NCBI GenBank assembly: GCA_001784585.1
Contig: MFRN01000011.1
Location: 63,953 to 127,952, forward strand
Length of the DNA stretch: 64,000 nucleotides
From: Candidatus Melainabacteria bacterium RIFCSPLOWO2_02_FULL_35_15
GTDB lineage: Bacteria; Cyanobacteriota; Vampirovibrionia; 2-02-FULL-35-15
Direction of reading: 5' to 3'
Shown: positions 1-8,773 of the stretch, piece after piece
Layout: each line of letters opens with the position of its first letter
Position numbering within the stretch: position 1 is the stretch's first letter
The notes under the pieces: model-generated
What the model saw: only the letters and a program-made list of their open reading frames with translations
Databases searched by the model: none
Told to the model about the DNA's origin: nothing
Made by a program: the position numbers and the translations under genes

Positions 1-1140
1 CATCTCCAATCCGTTTTACTTAGTACCGGTGCAGATGTAAATAAAAATTTATCAATCGCAGTTTCTTACTACCCTCACCATAATGTATCAGGAGACTTTT
101 ACTGGCTGTGTGAACTAGCTCCTCATATGGTTGGAATACTAATTGGAGATGTATCAGGTAAAGGTCCTGCAGCAGCATTACTTACAGGATATATTATTGG
201 AGAAATAAAAGGACTTTTAGAAAACCAGGAAACTTCCTGGAATCCGGAAGTCTTTTTAACAGCACTTAGCAATTCAATATATGAACAAAATCAATATTCT
301 GATTTTTATGCAACTGCCTGGTACGGTATATTTGACATTGTAAAAGGAAAGGTCATATGTTCAAATGCAGGACACCCTTGTCCCTATTTAGTCCAGAAAG
401 ATTCATCTGCTGTCAGGAAAATCCCTGATGAACCCGGCGTACCCATTGGGCTCTTATCGACAAAAGACTTTTCGGGAGGTTTTGTAAGAAAAGAATTTTA
501 TTTAAACCCCGGTGATAGAATGATTATATTTACTGATGGGTTAACTGAACAAAGACAGCTGGATGGTTCGTTTATTCCTGAAGTATGGCTAAGAGAAGCC
601 CTGCTAAAATTAAAGAACTATAAGTTAAATGAAATACCAGAAGCCTTAATAAAAATACTTAACATCGTAAGCAAAGGGGCACCTGCTGACGATGACAGAT
701 TAATAGTTGCAGTAGAAATGCCGGAAAACAAAAAAATTACTTTAACAGAAAATGATCACGATATCATCAAGGAAAAAATTAAATTTATTATTGATGATAC
801 TGTAAATAACGGAATGCCAAGAGCACTGGAAGCCAGTCTTAAACTTGGATTACTTGAAGCTCTGTATAATGCTTTCAGACACGGCTTACCAAAAACGCCA
901 AAAGACAAAAATCCAAATATACAACTGTGCTGGTGGATTAGAGAAAATATATTTTCATGTTCAATAATTGACTCAGGAGCCGGATTTAACTGGCAGAAAA
1001 CACTTAAAAACAAAAGCAAAATAAAAGACGTAGATATAACTTCTGAAGGTGGAAGAGGCATACCACTATTATTGGAAATTTTCAATAAAGTATCATGGAA
1101 CCCTGAAGGAAATGAACTTGGACTTACTTTGAAATGGTAA
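1..1140 (+). CDS. SpoIIE/PP2C-type serine phosphatase fused to GHKL ATPase (5' end cut)
   Basis: The frame is open to the left edge, so the gene starts outside the window; the ATG at 127 lies inside the phosphatase domain and is not the start. The visible 379 residues hold a SpoIIE/RsbU-type PP2C domain (VSGDFYW at residues 29-35, GDVSGKG at 49-55, FTDG near 177, ADDDR near 230). A HATPase_c_2/RsbW-like GHKL domain follows (EALYNAFRHG near 286, DSGAGF near 324, GGRGIPLL near 350). Such fusions act in partner-switching: the phosphatase removes phosphate from an anti-sigma-factor antagonist and the kinase-like half adds it or binds a sigma factor. A sensor or receiver domain probably lies upstream, outside the window. 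The stop is 36 bp before murD. The family call is firm; the regulated target is unknown. Confidence 0.88.
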   Translation, partial: HLQSVLLSTGADVNKNLSIAVSYYPHHNVSGDFYWLCELAPHMVGILIGDVSGKGPAAALLTGYIIGEIKGLLENQETSWNPEVFLTALSNSIYEQNQYSDFYATAWYGIFDIVKGKVICSNAGHPCPYLVQKDSSAVRKIPDEPGVPIGLLSTKDFSGGFVRKEFYLNPGDRMIIFTDGLTEQRQLDGSFIPEVWLREALLKLKNYKLNEIPEALIKILNIVSKGAPADDDRLIVAVEMPENKKITLTENDHDIIKEKIKFIIDDTVNNGMPRALEASLKLGLLEALYNAFRHGLPKTPKDKNPNIQLCWWIRENIFSCSIIDSGAGFNWQKTLKNKSKIKDVDITSEGGRGIPLLLEIFNKVSWNPEGNELGLTLKW

Positions 1141-1176
1141 AACGTTTTACGTCATTTGCATGTTAAATTTATTTAT

Positions 1177-2556
1177 ATGGATTTAAGCAGGAAAACAGTT
1201 CTAATCCTTGGCGCTGGCAGGACCGGCATAAGCAGTGCATTTTTTCTTTTAGGTAAAGCAAAAGAAATACTGCTAAGCGAAAGCAAAGACTTATCAAAAG
1301 ACATTGAAGATAAAATCTCATTACTGAAAAAATCAGGTGTTGAAACAGAATTTAATCAGAATTCGGATTTGTTTATAAATAAAGCTGATCTTGTAGTTAT
1401 TAGCCCCGGGATCAGTCCTCAATCAGAAATTGTAAAAAAAATTAATTTGCTGAATATTCCTATAATTTCAGACATTGAGCTTGCAGGTTATTTTACAAAG
1501 AAACCAATAATTGCAGTAACAGGTACAAATGGCAAGACTACAACTACAAGTTTAATTACTCATTTGATAAATACTTCGGGTAAAAAAGCTGTGTCGTGCG
1601 GAAATATCGGTAAGCCGTTTGTAGAAGCAGTTAATGAAGACAATGGTAATGTGGATTATTTTGTGCTTGAAATCAGCTCGTTTCAGATATATTACAGCCC
1701 GCATCTATCCTGCTTTATAGCTGTCTGTTTAAATATAACACCAGATCATCTGGACTGGCACATAAACTTTGATGATTATATAAGAACAAAAGAAAAATTA
1801 TTTCTCCAGCAAAATAAAAAAGCATGGTCAGTCTTGAATTATTCGGATAAAATACTAAAAAGCTTTAACCCAAATACAAACAAATTTTATTTTTCATTTA
1901 AAAAACCAGACGAATACACTTTTAAAATTTTTCCTAAATTCGCATTTTACGAAAGTGGAAATTTGTTTATTAAAGATAATGATAAAATTCATAAGATTCT
2001 GCACAAAGATGAACTAAATATTTTAGGTTCACATAATATTGAAAATATACTGGCTGCAAGCATTACAGCAAAAATAATTAATATGGATTATAGCTTTATT
2101 ATAAAAGGTTTAAAAAGTTTTAAAGGTGTAGAGCACAGACTTGAATATGTTAAAGAAACAAAAAATAAAATATTTTACAATGATTCAAAAGCTACAAATC
2201 CTGAAGCCACTGTTAAAGCTATAGAAGCAATCAGTGAAGTAAAAAACAAAAATATCACTTTAATTCTTGGTGGCAAAGATAAAAAAACAAGTCTTAATGA
2301 AATGGTGAATATTATTAAAAATCATGTGAGTGAAGTTATTTTATATGGAGAGGCCAAAGAGCGTTTTCAGAACGAGTTAAACAAAAATAGTTTCAAAGAA
2401 TTAATAATTGTAAATGATTTAAAAGACGCTGTTACCGCATCATTAAAATCTAAAACAAATATAGTCTTATTCTCACCAGCTTGTGCAAGTTTTGATATGT
2501 TTAAAAATTATGAAGAGAGGGGAAGAATTTTTAAAGATCTGGTTGACAAACTTTAG
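1177..2556 (+). CDS. murD: UDP-N-acetylmuramoylalanine--D-glutamate ligase
   Basis: Cytoplasmic ATP-dependent ligase that adds D-glutamate to UDP-MurNAc-L-Ala in peptidoglycan synthesis. The N-terminal nucleotide-binding fold begins KTVLILGAGRTG. The Mur ligase P-loop TGTNGKTTTT lies near residues 115-124, followed by EISSFQ, NITPDHLDWH, the SHNIENILAA segment, YNDSKATNPEA and the C-terminal LFSPACASFD signature. I chose ATG 1177 (MDLSRKTVL) because it fits the family N-terminus; an in-frame TTG at 1156 would add seven residues. Length is 459 aa, normal for MurD. The 3' end overlaps the start of ftsW in another frame, as in many dcw clusters, but murF, mraY and murG are absent here, so the cluster is broken up. 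Confidence 0.95.
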   Translation: MDLSRKTVLILGAGRTGISSAFFLLGKAKEILLSESKDLSKDIEDKISLLKKSGVETEFNQNSDLFINKADLVVISPGISPQSEIVKKINLLNIPIISDIELAGYFTKKPIIAVTGTNGKTTTTSLITHLINTSGKKAVSCGNIGKPFVEAVNEDNGNVDYFVLEISSFQIYYSPHLSCFIAVCLNITPDHLDWHINFDDYIRTKEKLFLQQNKKAWSVLNYSDKILKSFNPNTNKFYFSFKKPDEYTFKIFPKFAFYESGNLFIKDNDKIHKILHKDELNILGSHNIENILAASITAKIINMDYSFIIKGLKSFKGVEHRLEYVKETKNKIFYNDSKATNPEATVKAIEAISEVKNKNITLILGGKDKKTSLNEMVNIIKNHVSEVILYGEAKERFQNELNKNSFKELIIVNDLKDAVTASLKSKTNIVLFSPACASFDMFKNYEERGRIFKDLVDKL

Positions 2557-3646
2557 AAACATTGATGTTTTTTTTCTTCAACTTACTTTCACTTTAATTA
2601 TTACCGGAATAATCTTTGCATTTTCAAGCAGTGTATATGAATCATACAGACTTACAAATAGTTTCTGGACTATGGGACTAAAACAACTGGCTGCACTTGT
2701 AATTGGATTAGCTGCAATGGTTTTATTTTCAAAAGTAAATTACAAATTTTGGTTTAAATCCACCACAGCAATTTCAGTCATAATGTTGCTAGTAATGATA
2801 ATTACTGTATTTTCCGGTATGGGAAAAGCCAGTGGTGGTTCACAGAGATGGATTGATATTGGCGGATTCCAGTTTCAACCTGCAGAAATTGCAAAGTTTT
2901 CTGTAATTTTACTTTTAAGTAATTTTCTCACCCTGTACAAATGGACTGAATTTAAAAAATATTTTCCTTACATAATCTTAATTACATTATTAATATTCAT
3001 AATATTAAAACAACCTGATCTGGGTTCAGCATCAATACTTGTATTAGTTATCCTGGAAATGCTTTTTGTATTTGGATATCCTGTATGGATATTGTTTTTA
3101 GTCGTCCCGTTAACAGGGTTAGCAGGTTATTTAAAATTAAAATCAATTCCTTATCAGGCAGAAAGAATTACCTACTGGATTAATCCTTATCTTGATCCAC
3201 AGGGAAAAGGTTATAATCTAATCCAGTCCAGATATGCATTTGGATTTGGCAGTTTATTTGGAGCAGGACTAGGAAACTCTGTTCAAAAAAACGGACACCT
3301 CCCAATTCCTCATTCTGATTTTATATTTGCAGTAATTGGTGAAGAAACAGGGTATCTGGGTGTAACTGCAATTCTGATTTTATATTTAAGCTGGATATTA
3401 AGAGGAATATTTCTAATTAATAAAGTACAAAACAAGTATGGAAGAATCCTTGGCACGGCAATTATTTTTTTAATCAGCACACAAGCAGTGATAAATATTT
3501 CTGTTACAGCAGGTCTTATGCCTGTCACTGGAGTAACCTTGCCATTATTTAGCTGTGGCGGAACATCTTTAATAGTCACTCTTGCTATGATTGGAATATT
3601 TTTTAATATTTTGTCACTGGAAAAAGAAGCTGAATTGAAAACCTAG
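2510..3646 (+). CDS. ftsW: FtsW/RodA/SpoVE-family lipid II polymerase
   Basis: Polytopic membrane SEDS protein that polymerises lipid II at the division septum. About ten hydrophobic segments are visible. Family motifs include SGGSQRWIDIGGFQFQPAEIAK, KQPDLGSASI, the GKGYNLIQSRYAFGFGSLFGAGLG stretch with HLPIPHSDFIFAVIGEE after it, and the C-terminal GLMPVTGVTLPLFSCGGTS. Immediately downstream of murD, FtsW is favoured over RodA. The start is uncertain: the open frame extends to 2483, which would overlap murD by 74 bp. ATG 2510 and TTG 2543 are more plausible, and the family N-terminus fits either. The gene ends 12 bp before the convergent fabZ stop. Confidence 0.9.
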   Translation: MKRGEEFLKIWLTNFRNIDVFFLQLTFTLIITGIIFAFSSSVYESYRLTNSFWTMGLKQLAALVIGLAAMVLFSKVNYKFWFKSTTAISVIMLLVMIITVFSGMGKASGGSQRWIDIGGFQFQPAEIAKFSVILLLSNFLTLYKWTEFKKYFPYIILITLLIFIILKQPDLGSASILVLVILEMLFVFGYPVWILFLVVPLTGLAGYLKLKSIPYQAERITYWINPYLDPQGKGYNLIQSRYAFGFGSLFGAGLGNSVQKNGHLPIPHSDFIFAVIGEETGYLGVTAILILYLSWILRGIFLINKVQNKYGRILGTAIIFLISTQAVINISVTAGLMPVTGVTLPLFSCGGTSLIVTLAMIGIFFNILSLEKEAELKT

Positions 3647-3658
3647 AAACAAGGTTAC

Positions 3659-4117
3659 CTATACTTTTCTGTCAGCAGGTTTTGGCGCTAACGCAAATAA
3701 CACTTCAGCTTCACAAGCCAATATTCCATCTACTTTAGCCTCACCCTTAAATTTTCCAATTGGACCTTTTAGCTTAATTAGTTCTACACTTAAATCAAGT
3801 CTGTCACCAGGGTAAACAGGTTTCTTAAAACGTACACCATCAATACCAGCAAATAAACCAATCATATTTTTATATTCTTCTTTTATAAGCATTGCTGTAC
3901 AACCAAGCTGGGCCAGAGCTTCAATAATAAGAACACCGGGCATTATAGGGTTTCCGGGGAAATGTCCCTGAAAAAATGGTTCATTTGTGGTTACATTTTT
4001 ATAACCAATAGCCTTAATGCCAGGCTCTAAATATGTAATCCTGTCTATTAGCAGAAACGGGTATCTGTGAGGAATTATTTCTCTTATTTTATTTATGTCA
4101 ACTGCTTCCTGAGTCAT
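3659..4117 (-). CDS. fabZ: 3-hydroxyacyl-[acyl-carrier-protein] dehydratase
   Basis: Hot-dog-fold dehydratase of type II fatty acid synthesis. [12 protein letters not shown] near the N-terminus and the active-site helix [20 protein letters not shown] are both intact, giving catalytic His52 and Glu66 in the numbering used here. I start at ATG 4117 (MTQEAVDI); a TTG three codons upstream (4126) is also open. At 152 aa it is of normal length. It is a lone fab gene here, divergent from the prenyl synthase with only 43 bp between start codons, so the two promoters must overlap. A TTGACA hexamer at 4120-4125 lies in this gap, but I could not pair it with a well-spaced -10. Confidence 0.95.
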   Translation of the reverse strand: MTQEAVDINKIREIIPHRYPFLLIDRITYLEPGIKAIGYKNVTTNEPFFQGHFPGNPIMPGVLIIEALAQLGCTAMLIKEEYKNMIGLFAGIDGVRFKKPVYPGDRLDLSVELIKLKGPIGKFKGEAKVDGILACEAEVLFALAPKPADRKV

Positions 4118-4160
4118 TGTTGACAATATAATAACATAAAAGTTAGGCTAAAATATTCCC

Positions 4161-5117
4161 ATGCCTACACAAACAGGATCTAATATTGACATTGAAAGCT
4201 ACCTGACTAAACAGAAAAACATAATAGATAATAATTTAAAAAGATTATTTGAAGAAAGTAAAAATTTTTCTTATCCGGGCAAGCTCTGGGATGCAATTAA
4301 ATATTCACTTCTTGATGGTGGAAAAAGAATAAGAGGAATTTTTTGCCTGGCAACGCTAGAATCTATAAATAATTTATTCCTGGAGGATTGTTTAACTCTG
4401 GCATGTTCCATAGAAATCGTACATGCAATGAGCTTAATCCACGATGATTTACCTTCCATGGACAATGATGACTTAAGACGCGGCAAACCATCCTGTCATA
4501 AAGCGTTTGGTGAAGCTATTGCTATCCTGGCTGGAGATGCAATGTTAAGTCTTGCATTTCAGCTGGTAACTGAACATACAAAACAAATATCTTCATATCA
4601 GAAATTAAATTTGATAAATATTCTGTCAAGAGCATTTACATTAGGGCTTGTTCCTGGTCAGGTCCTGGATCTTATGAATTCCGAAAATGAAAAAGACTTA
4701 AAGTTAACTGAAAACATCTATAAACTGAAAACAGCCGAGCTGATAAAAGCTTCGGTTTTGTGCGGAGCAATAATAGGCCTGGATTCAGATAATCAATCCG
4801 AGAACAAATTATTTAAACCACATGAAAAAGAAAAAATACTCAGATATTTCAGTAGCTTTGGACTTAAAGTAGGTATTGCTTTTCAAATAATTGATGATAT
4901 TCTCGATATTACAAGCGACACAAAAACGCTGGGCAAAACGTCAGGAAAAGATAAAGAACAAAAAAAAGGAACTTACCCGATGATATTAGGAATAGAACAG
5001 TCAAAGAAAATTTCAGGGGACCTGATTGCAGAAGCAAAATTAGAATTAAAAAAGATTCCTTTTAAAACACAGATCCTCTCAGAATTATCTGAGTATGTAA
5101 TTAACAGGATAAATTAA
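4161..5117 (+). CDS. Geranylgeranyl/farnesyl diphosphate synthase (trans-polyprenyl synthase)
   Basis: Head-to-tail condensation of isopentenyl diphosphate with allylic diphosphates. The first Asp-rich motif, HDDLPSMDNDDLRRGK near residue 94, has the DDxxxxD spacing of bacterial IspA/CrtE enzymes. The second motif is IIDDILDITSD near residue 243, and GGKRIRG and the GDAMLSLAF segment are also present. At 318 aa it is of normal size. Product chain length (FPP or GGPP) cannot be decided by eye. It is followed after 4 bp by a DUF212 membrane protein, probably co-transcribed. Together with ispD further down it supplies isoprenoid precursors, for example for undecaprenyl lipid carriers. Confidence 0.93.
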   Translation: MPTQTGSNIDIESYLTKQKNIIDNNLKRLFEESKNFSYPGKLWDAIKYSLLDGGKRIRGIFCLATLESINNLFLEDCLTLACSIEIVHAMSLIHDDLPSMDNDDLRRGKPSCHKAFGEAIAILAGDAMLSLAFQLVTEHTKQISSYQKLNLINILSRAFTLGLVPGQVLDLMNSENEKDLKLTENIYKLKTAELIKASVLCGAIIGLDSDNQSENKLFKPHEKEKILRYFSSFGLKVGIAFQIIDDILDITSDTKTLGKTSGKDKEQKKGTYPMILGIEQSKKISGDLIAEAKLELKKIPFKTQILSELSEYVINRIN

Positions 5118-5121
5118 CTTT

Positions 5122-5565
5122 ATGCACTTAAGTAATGGTGTTGAGATTATTTTATCTGCTATTTCTGCAAATTTTCTGGCACAGGTTTATAAGTTTGTCG
5201 TTCATTACCTTGTACATAAACAGTTTAATTTTAAAAGGCTTTTTCAAACAGGAGGAATGCCATCCAGTCACAGTTCATTCATGATGGCAATGACTACAAG
5301 TGTCGGATTACTAAGTGGATTTAATTCAGTGGCTTTTGCGATTGCACTAACAGTAACACTTGTAGTAATGTATGATGCTGCAGGACTTAGAAGAGCAGTA
5401 GGCAGACAGGCTTCAGTCTTAAATCAAATTGTTGCTGAAATATTTTCAGAACATCCGCACTTAAGCTCACAAAAATTCAAAGAACTCCTGGGACACACTC
5501 CCGTGGAAGTATTTATCGGAGCATTACTTGGAAGTGCTGTAGCAGTTTGGATACACTGGTTGTAA
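5122..5565 (+). CDS. Divergent PAP2 family (DUF212) membrane protein
   Basis: A 147-aa membrane protein with the DUF212 hallmarks: GGMPSSHSS around residues 44-52, then MYDAAGLRRAVGRQA and LNQIVAEI. The family is related to PAP2 lipid phosphatases and is inferred to act on lipid or prenyl phosphates; its exact substrate is not established to my knowledge. Three hydrophobic stretches are visible, including the C-terminal GALLGSAVAVWIHWL. The start is 4 bp after the prenyl synthase stop, so the two are very likely translated from one mRNA, which fits a role in prenyl-phosphate handling. The stop abuts the convergent thrB stop without a gap. Confidence 0.88.
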   Translation: MHLSNGVEIILSAISANFLAQVYKFVVHYLVHKQFNFKRLFQTGGMPSSHSSFMMAMTTSVGLLSGFNSVAFAIALTVTLVVMYDAAGLRRAVGRQASVLNQIVAEIFSEHPHLSSQKFKELLGHTPVEVFIGALLGSAVAVWIHWL

Positions 5566-6480
5566 TTATTTCGTCACTAAATTTCCCACCTTAACACCAT
5601 CACTAGCAACATTTAAAACTTTATAAGTACTTTTAACCTTAAACTCATTCCACTTTTCAGTCATAGATTTTCCTATTTGTTCTGCTTTATTTTTATCATT
5701 TACAAATGCTACTAAAGCAGGTCCGGCACCTGAGAGAGTAGCTCCACAAGCACCTTTCTTAAGCCCTTCACTTAATACCTCTTCCATACCAGGTACAAGA
5801 TCCTTTCTAAACGGCTGGTGCAACCTGTCCTGAAAACCAATCTTTAAACCTTCCCAGTCTTTATTTAAAAGACTTGAAAGTAAATATGCAGTACGACTTA
5901 CATTAAAAGTAGCATCACCATAAGTTACTTTTGGAGGCAAAAGTTCTCTTGAAATTCTGGTAGGCAGTTCAAAATCAGGAACTACTACAATTACAACTAA
6001 TTCCTTAGGCCATGGAAACTGGCTCACATAAACTTTTTCGTCCTGAGAAACAGATACAGTAAGTCCACCATAAATCGCTGCTGCACAATTATCAGGGTGA
6101 CCTTCAAGTTTTGTAGCTAAGCTCAGGATTTCACTTTTTGTTAAGGCATTGTCAAGCAAAGTATTTGCTGCCAGTACTCCACTTACCACAGCACTGGCAC
6201 TTGATCCTAATCCTGCTGCAAGCGGTATCTGGCAATTAATATCCAGCTCTATGCCAGGAGGTGTTTTTTTTAACTTTTTAAACACTTCACAAAAACATTT
6301 ATATACCAGATTCGTACTGTCTTCAGGCAGTTTGTTTGAATTTAACTGGGTTATTTTTAAACCTTCTTTAGTTACTTTAAAAGTAAATTCGTTATACCAG
6401 TCAAGTGCAAGCGATAAAGTATCAAACCCCGGTCCAAGATTTGACGTAGATGCTGGTACCTTGATTTTAATTGTATTCAT
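5566..6480 (-). CDS. thrB: Homoserine kinase
   Basis: GHMP-family kinase that phosphorylates homoserine in threonine synthesis. The N-terminal VPASTSNLGPGFDTLSLAL, the ATP-binding loop IPLAAGLGSSASAVVSG and the C-terminal LSGAGPALVAF are all present. I start at ATG 6480 (MNTIKIKVPAST); the open frame reaches 6510, but that extension (MLKPAWSKTK) does not look native. This start overlaps the 3' end of ispD by 14 bp and suggests translational coupling. ThrC and homoserine dehydrogenase are not in the window. 304 aa, typical. Confidence 0.95.
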   Translation of the reverse strand: MNTIKIKVPASTSNLGPGFDTLSLALDWYNEFTFKVTKEGLKITQLNSNKLPEDSTNLVYKCFCEVFKKLKKTPPGIELDINCQIPLAAGLGSSASAVVSGVLAANTLLDNALTKSEILSLATKLEGHPDNCAAAIYGGLTVSVSQDEKVYVSQFPWPKELVVIVVVPDFELPTRISRELLPPKVTYGDATFNVSRTAYLLSSLLNKDWEGLKIGFQDRLHQPFRKDLVPGMEEVLSEGLKKGACGATLSGAGPALVAFVNDKNKAEQIGKSMTEKWNEFKVKSTYKVLNVASDGVKVGNLVTK

Positions 6481-7222
6481 CTTTGTTTTGCTCCAGGCAG
6501 GCTTGAGCAATCTTTAGATCTTCTGGATACGTAACTTTCATGTTCGTTCTGTCACCGGGAATTAATTCTACCTCTTCTCCAAGGATTTCTATCATATTAG
6601 CTTCATCAGTTACAACTTTTTTAGAATATTCAGGTGTTTTAAATATTTTATATGCCTTCAATAATAGGTTATAACTAAACACCTGAGGAGTCTGAACCAT
6701 AAACAAATCTGTCCTATCCATAGTATTTTTAACCATCAATCTGTCTTTATCTGATCTGGAAAACTTTATAGTATCTACAACAGGAACTGCCAATATAGCT
6801 GCACCGGTATTTGAGGCTGCTTCAATACATTTTTCCAGATTTTTAGTTTGGAATAAAGGTCTTGCTACATCATGGATTACAACCAGACTGGCAGAATTAT
6901 TCACCTTACAAAAACCATTAAAGACTGAATCCTGCCTCAGCTTACCGCCTTCAGTAATTTTAATTTCTACATTATCTGCATAATCTGTCTTCTCTAAGAG
7001 TCTTTTTGTAGAATCTGCATCATTTGTAACAATTATAATTTCAAGCAGATTTTTTAAATTTAAAAATTTTTTCATGGAATAAAACAGAAGTGGTTTCCCG
7101 GAAAGCAAAAGGAATTGTTTGGAGATCAAATTTTTCTGATCAAATCTTTCAGCACTGCCACCGGCAGCAATAATTACAGATATCTTCTTATTACTTACCA
7201 CTTGTTTTCTTGTACTCTTCAA
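6467..7222 (-). CDS. ispD: 2-C-methyl-D-erythritol 4-phosphate cytidylyltransferase
   Basis: MEP-pathway enzyme forming CDP-methylerythritol. The nucleotidyltransferase signature IIAAGGSAERFDQ (the GxG..R loop), KQFLLLSGKPLL, EGGKLRQDSVFNG, VIHDVARPL, VPVVDTIK, MVQTPQVF, VTDEANMIE and the final GDRTNMKVTYPEDL all match IspD. The gene overlaps the 3' end of nrnA; ATG 7222 gives a 32-bp overlap and GTG 7201 gives 11 bp, so the start is open. IspF, often fused or adjacent, is not here. It sits second in a tight nrnA-ispD-thrB unit of functionally unrelated genes. Confidence 0.95.
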   Translation of the reverse strand: MKSTRKQVVSNKKISVIIAAGGSAERFDQKNLISKQFLLLSGKPLLFYSMKKFLNLKNLLEIIIVTNDADSTKRLLEKTDYADNVEIKITEGGKLRQDSVFNGFCKVNNSASLVVIHDVARPLFQTKNLEKCIEAASNTGAAILAVPVVDTIKFSRSDKDRLMVKNTMDRTDLFMVQTPQVFSYNLLLKAYKIFKTPEYSKKVVTDEANMIEILGEEVELIPGDRTNMKVTYPEDLKIAQACLEQNKDEYN

Positions 7223-8198
7223 TTACATTATTCAATATTAAATCTCTGACATCTGAAAATTTTGATTTTATATTAATTCCTGCTGCATGTTTATGTCCGC
7301 CGCCGCCATATCCGGCTGCAATTTTACTTACATCAAAATCGTTGTTTGATCTAAGGCTGACTTTAGTTTCAGAATTATCCTCTCTAAAAAAAATCCCTAC
7401 TTCCACCCCCTCTGTTCTCATAACATAATCCACAATATCCTCCGTATCGTCAGCAGATGCGCTATATTTTTTTAATAACTCATTGCTTGTATATGTCCAG
7501 GCAATTTTTCCGCCACAAACCAAATTTAAGTCTGCCAGACCACTTCCAAAAACTTTAATTGCCCTATATGGCTTTTTCATAAATACTTCTCTATAAACCC
7601 GTAAGTGATCCGCTCCTAAATCAATAAGTTCAGCACCCCACCTTAAAGATTCAGCATTAGTATGTGAATTTGAAAAACAGCCTGTATCTGTTAAGAGAGT
7701 AGTATAAAGCAGAGTTGCAACTTCAGGAGTAATCCGGACATTTAATCCCTTAGCAACCCAGTACACTACCTGACCAGTACTTGCAGCATCTGCTTCAATA
7801 CAGTTTATATCTCCAAATCTTTCATTTGATACATGATGATCAATATTTACCCTGGTATCTGAACCTGACCATAAAATTCCTGCTTTTCCCAGTCGCTTTA
7901 CTGAACCACAATCCAGACTAAAAGCCATATCATATTTTTTGCCCAGTGAAGAATCGCCCGGGACTTTTACCAAATTTGAAAACGGTAAAAATCTGTAAAC
8001 TTCAGGAACAGGATCTGAAATCACACGATCTACTTTGTGACCTAATGTTTGAAGAACTTCACCTAAAGCAAGCATAGATCCTAAAGTATCACCATCCGGA
8101 TTTTGATGTGAAAGAACAAGGCTTACTTTTGCATTTTTTATTTTTCCGGAAATAACATCCAGCATTTCTTTTGAAATCATTGTTTTTTGAAGCCTCAT
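7191..8198 (-). CDS. nrnA: DHH/DHHA1 phosphoesterase, bifunctional oligoribonuclease/pAp phosphatase type
   Basis: Cytoplasmic Mn-dependent phosphoesterase of the NrnA family, which degrades short oligonucleotides and/or 3'-phosphoadenosine 5'-phosphate. The DHH domain shows LSHQNPDGDTLGSMLALGE near residue 30, LDCGS, NIDHHVSNERFGDIN and EADAASTGQVVY. The DHHA1 domain ends with the substrate loop GGGGHKHAAGI near residue 305. At 335 aa the length is typical. An internal ATG at residue 7 (MISKEML) could be the true start. It is the first gene of the minus-strand nrnA-ispD-thrB run. Upstream lies a copy of the 131-bp dispersed repeat. Confidence 0.9.
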   Translation of the reverse strand: MRLQKTMISKEMLDVISGKIKNAKVSLVLSHQNPDGDTLGSMLALGEVLQTLGHKVDRVISDPVPEVYRFLPFSNLVKVPGDSSLGKKYDMAFSLDCGSVKRLGKAGILWSGSDTRVNIDHHVSNERFGDINCIEADAASTGQVVYWVAKGLNVRITPEVATLLYTTLLTDTGCFSNSHTNAESLRWGAELIDLGADHLRVYREVFMKKPYRAIKVFGSGLADLNLVCGGKIAWTYTSNELLKKYSASADDTEDIVDYVMRTEGVEVGIFFREDNSETKVSLRSNNDFDVSKIAAGYGGGGHKHAAGINIKSKFSDVRDLILNNVIEEYKKTSGK

Positions 8199-8253
8199 TT
8201 ATATCTCAGTATACTGCCAACTAAGTTTTTCTACTTTGTTCCATTTACTTGAT

Positions 8254-8384
8254 GCTGCACTATACGCAGCAACCTAAGTAATTTTACAAGTGAGGGTTGT
8301 CCTTCGACAACCCGAACGCCAATGAAGATCCGCCATAAAATAGCGACATAATATGCGTTAGCATTTATGTCGCGTTATATAGAA
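8254..8384. repeat. 131-bp dispersed two-hairpin repeat, copy 1
   Basis: Almost identical to 39549-39678 in the same orientation; I count two substitutions and one 1-bp indel. It contains a perfect 8-bp stem with 4-nt loop (8294-8313) and a longer hairpin (8343-8373) of 9 bp plus 4 bp separated by a one-base bulge with loop GTTA. The ends carry loosely inverted CTATA/CGC sequences. It lies between divergent nrnA and hinT. No T-run follows either hairpin, so it is not a standard intrinsic terminator. It is most likely a small non-autonomous mobile or REP-like element. Confidence 0.9.
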
Positions 8385-8416
8385 TAAATAATACAACTTG
8401 TATTATACTTTAATTT

Positions 8417-8773
8417 ATGACTGACTGTATTTTCTGCAAGATAGTAAAAAAAGAATTATCGACAAAAATAGTTTTTGAGAATGATGATTTTGTAGCTTTT
8501 AATGACGTAAAGCCTGTAAGCCCTGTTCATATACTTGTAATACCAAAAGCACATATAGCAAATTTATGGGAAGTCGAAGATACTGTAGGAACATCGCATG
8601 CCACGTCCCTGCTTGGGAAATTATTACTTGCTGCAAAAGAAGTAGCAAAACAACAGAATCTTAAAGAAGGCTTCAGGACAGTTATTAATACAGGTGATAA
8701 TGGCGGACAGACGGTTTATCATCTGCACCTGCATATCCTTGGAGGCAGATTTCATAAGTGGCCACCAGGATAA
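8417..8773 (+). CDS. hinT: HIT-family nucleotide hydrolase (HinT-like)
   Basis: A 118-aa histidine triad protein. The N-terminal zinc-binding-type CIFCKI, the central KPVSPVHILVIPKAHI and the active-site HLHLHILGG near residues 101-109 are all present. HinT enzymes hydrolyse AMP-lysine and purine phosphoramidates. It opens a plus-strand run of hinT, murT, mfd, surA-like and leuB. Its stop overlaps the GTG start of murT by 16 bp, suggesting coupling. The leader region 8385-8416 is AT-rich, with TATTATACT just upstream of the start, but I see no convincing -35. Confidence 0.93.
   Translation: MTDCIFCKIVKKELSTKIVFENDDFVAFNDVKPVSPVHILVIPKAHIANLWEVEDTVGTSHATSLLGKLLLAAKEVAKQQNLKEGFRTVINTGDNGGQTVYHLHLHILGGRFHKWPPG

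Noticed and set aside
127-1140. Complete gene starting at ATG 127
   Set aside because: Upstream codons in the same frame encode the conserved VSGDFYW phosphatase motif.
8294-8373. Two terminators between nrnA and hinT
   Set aside because: No T-runs, genes here diverge rather than end, and the block is duplicated elsewhere.
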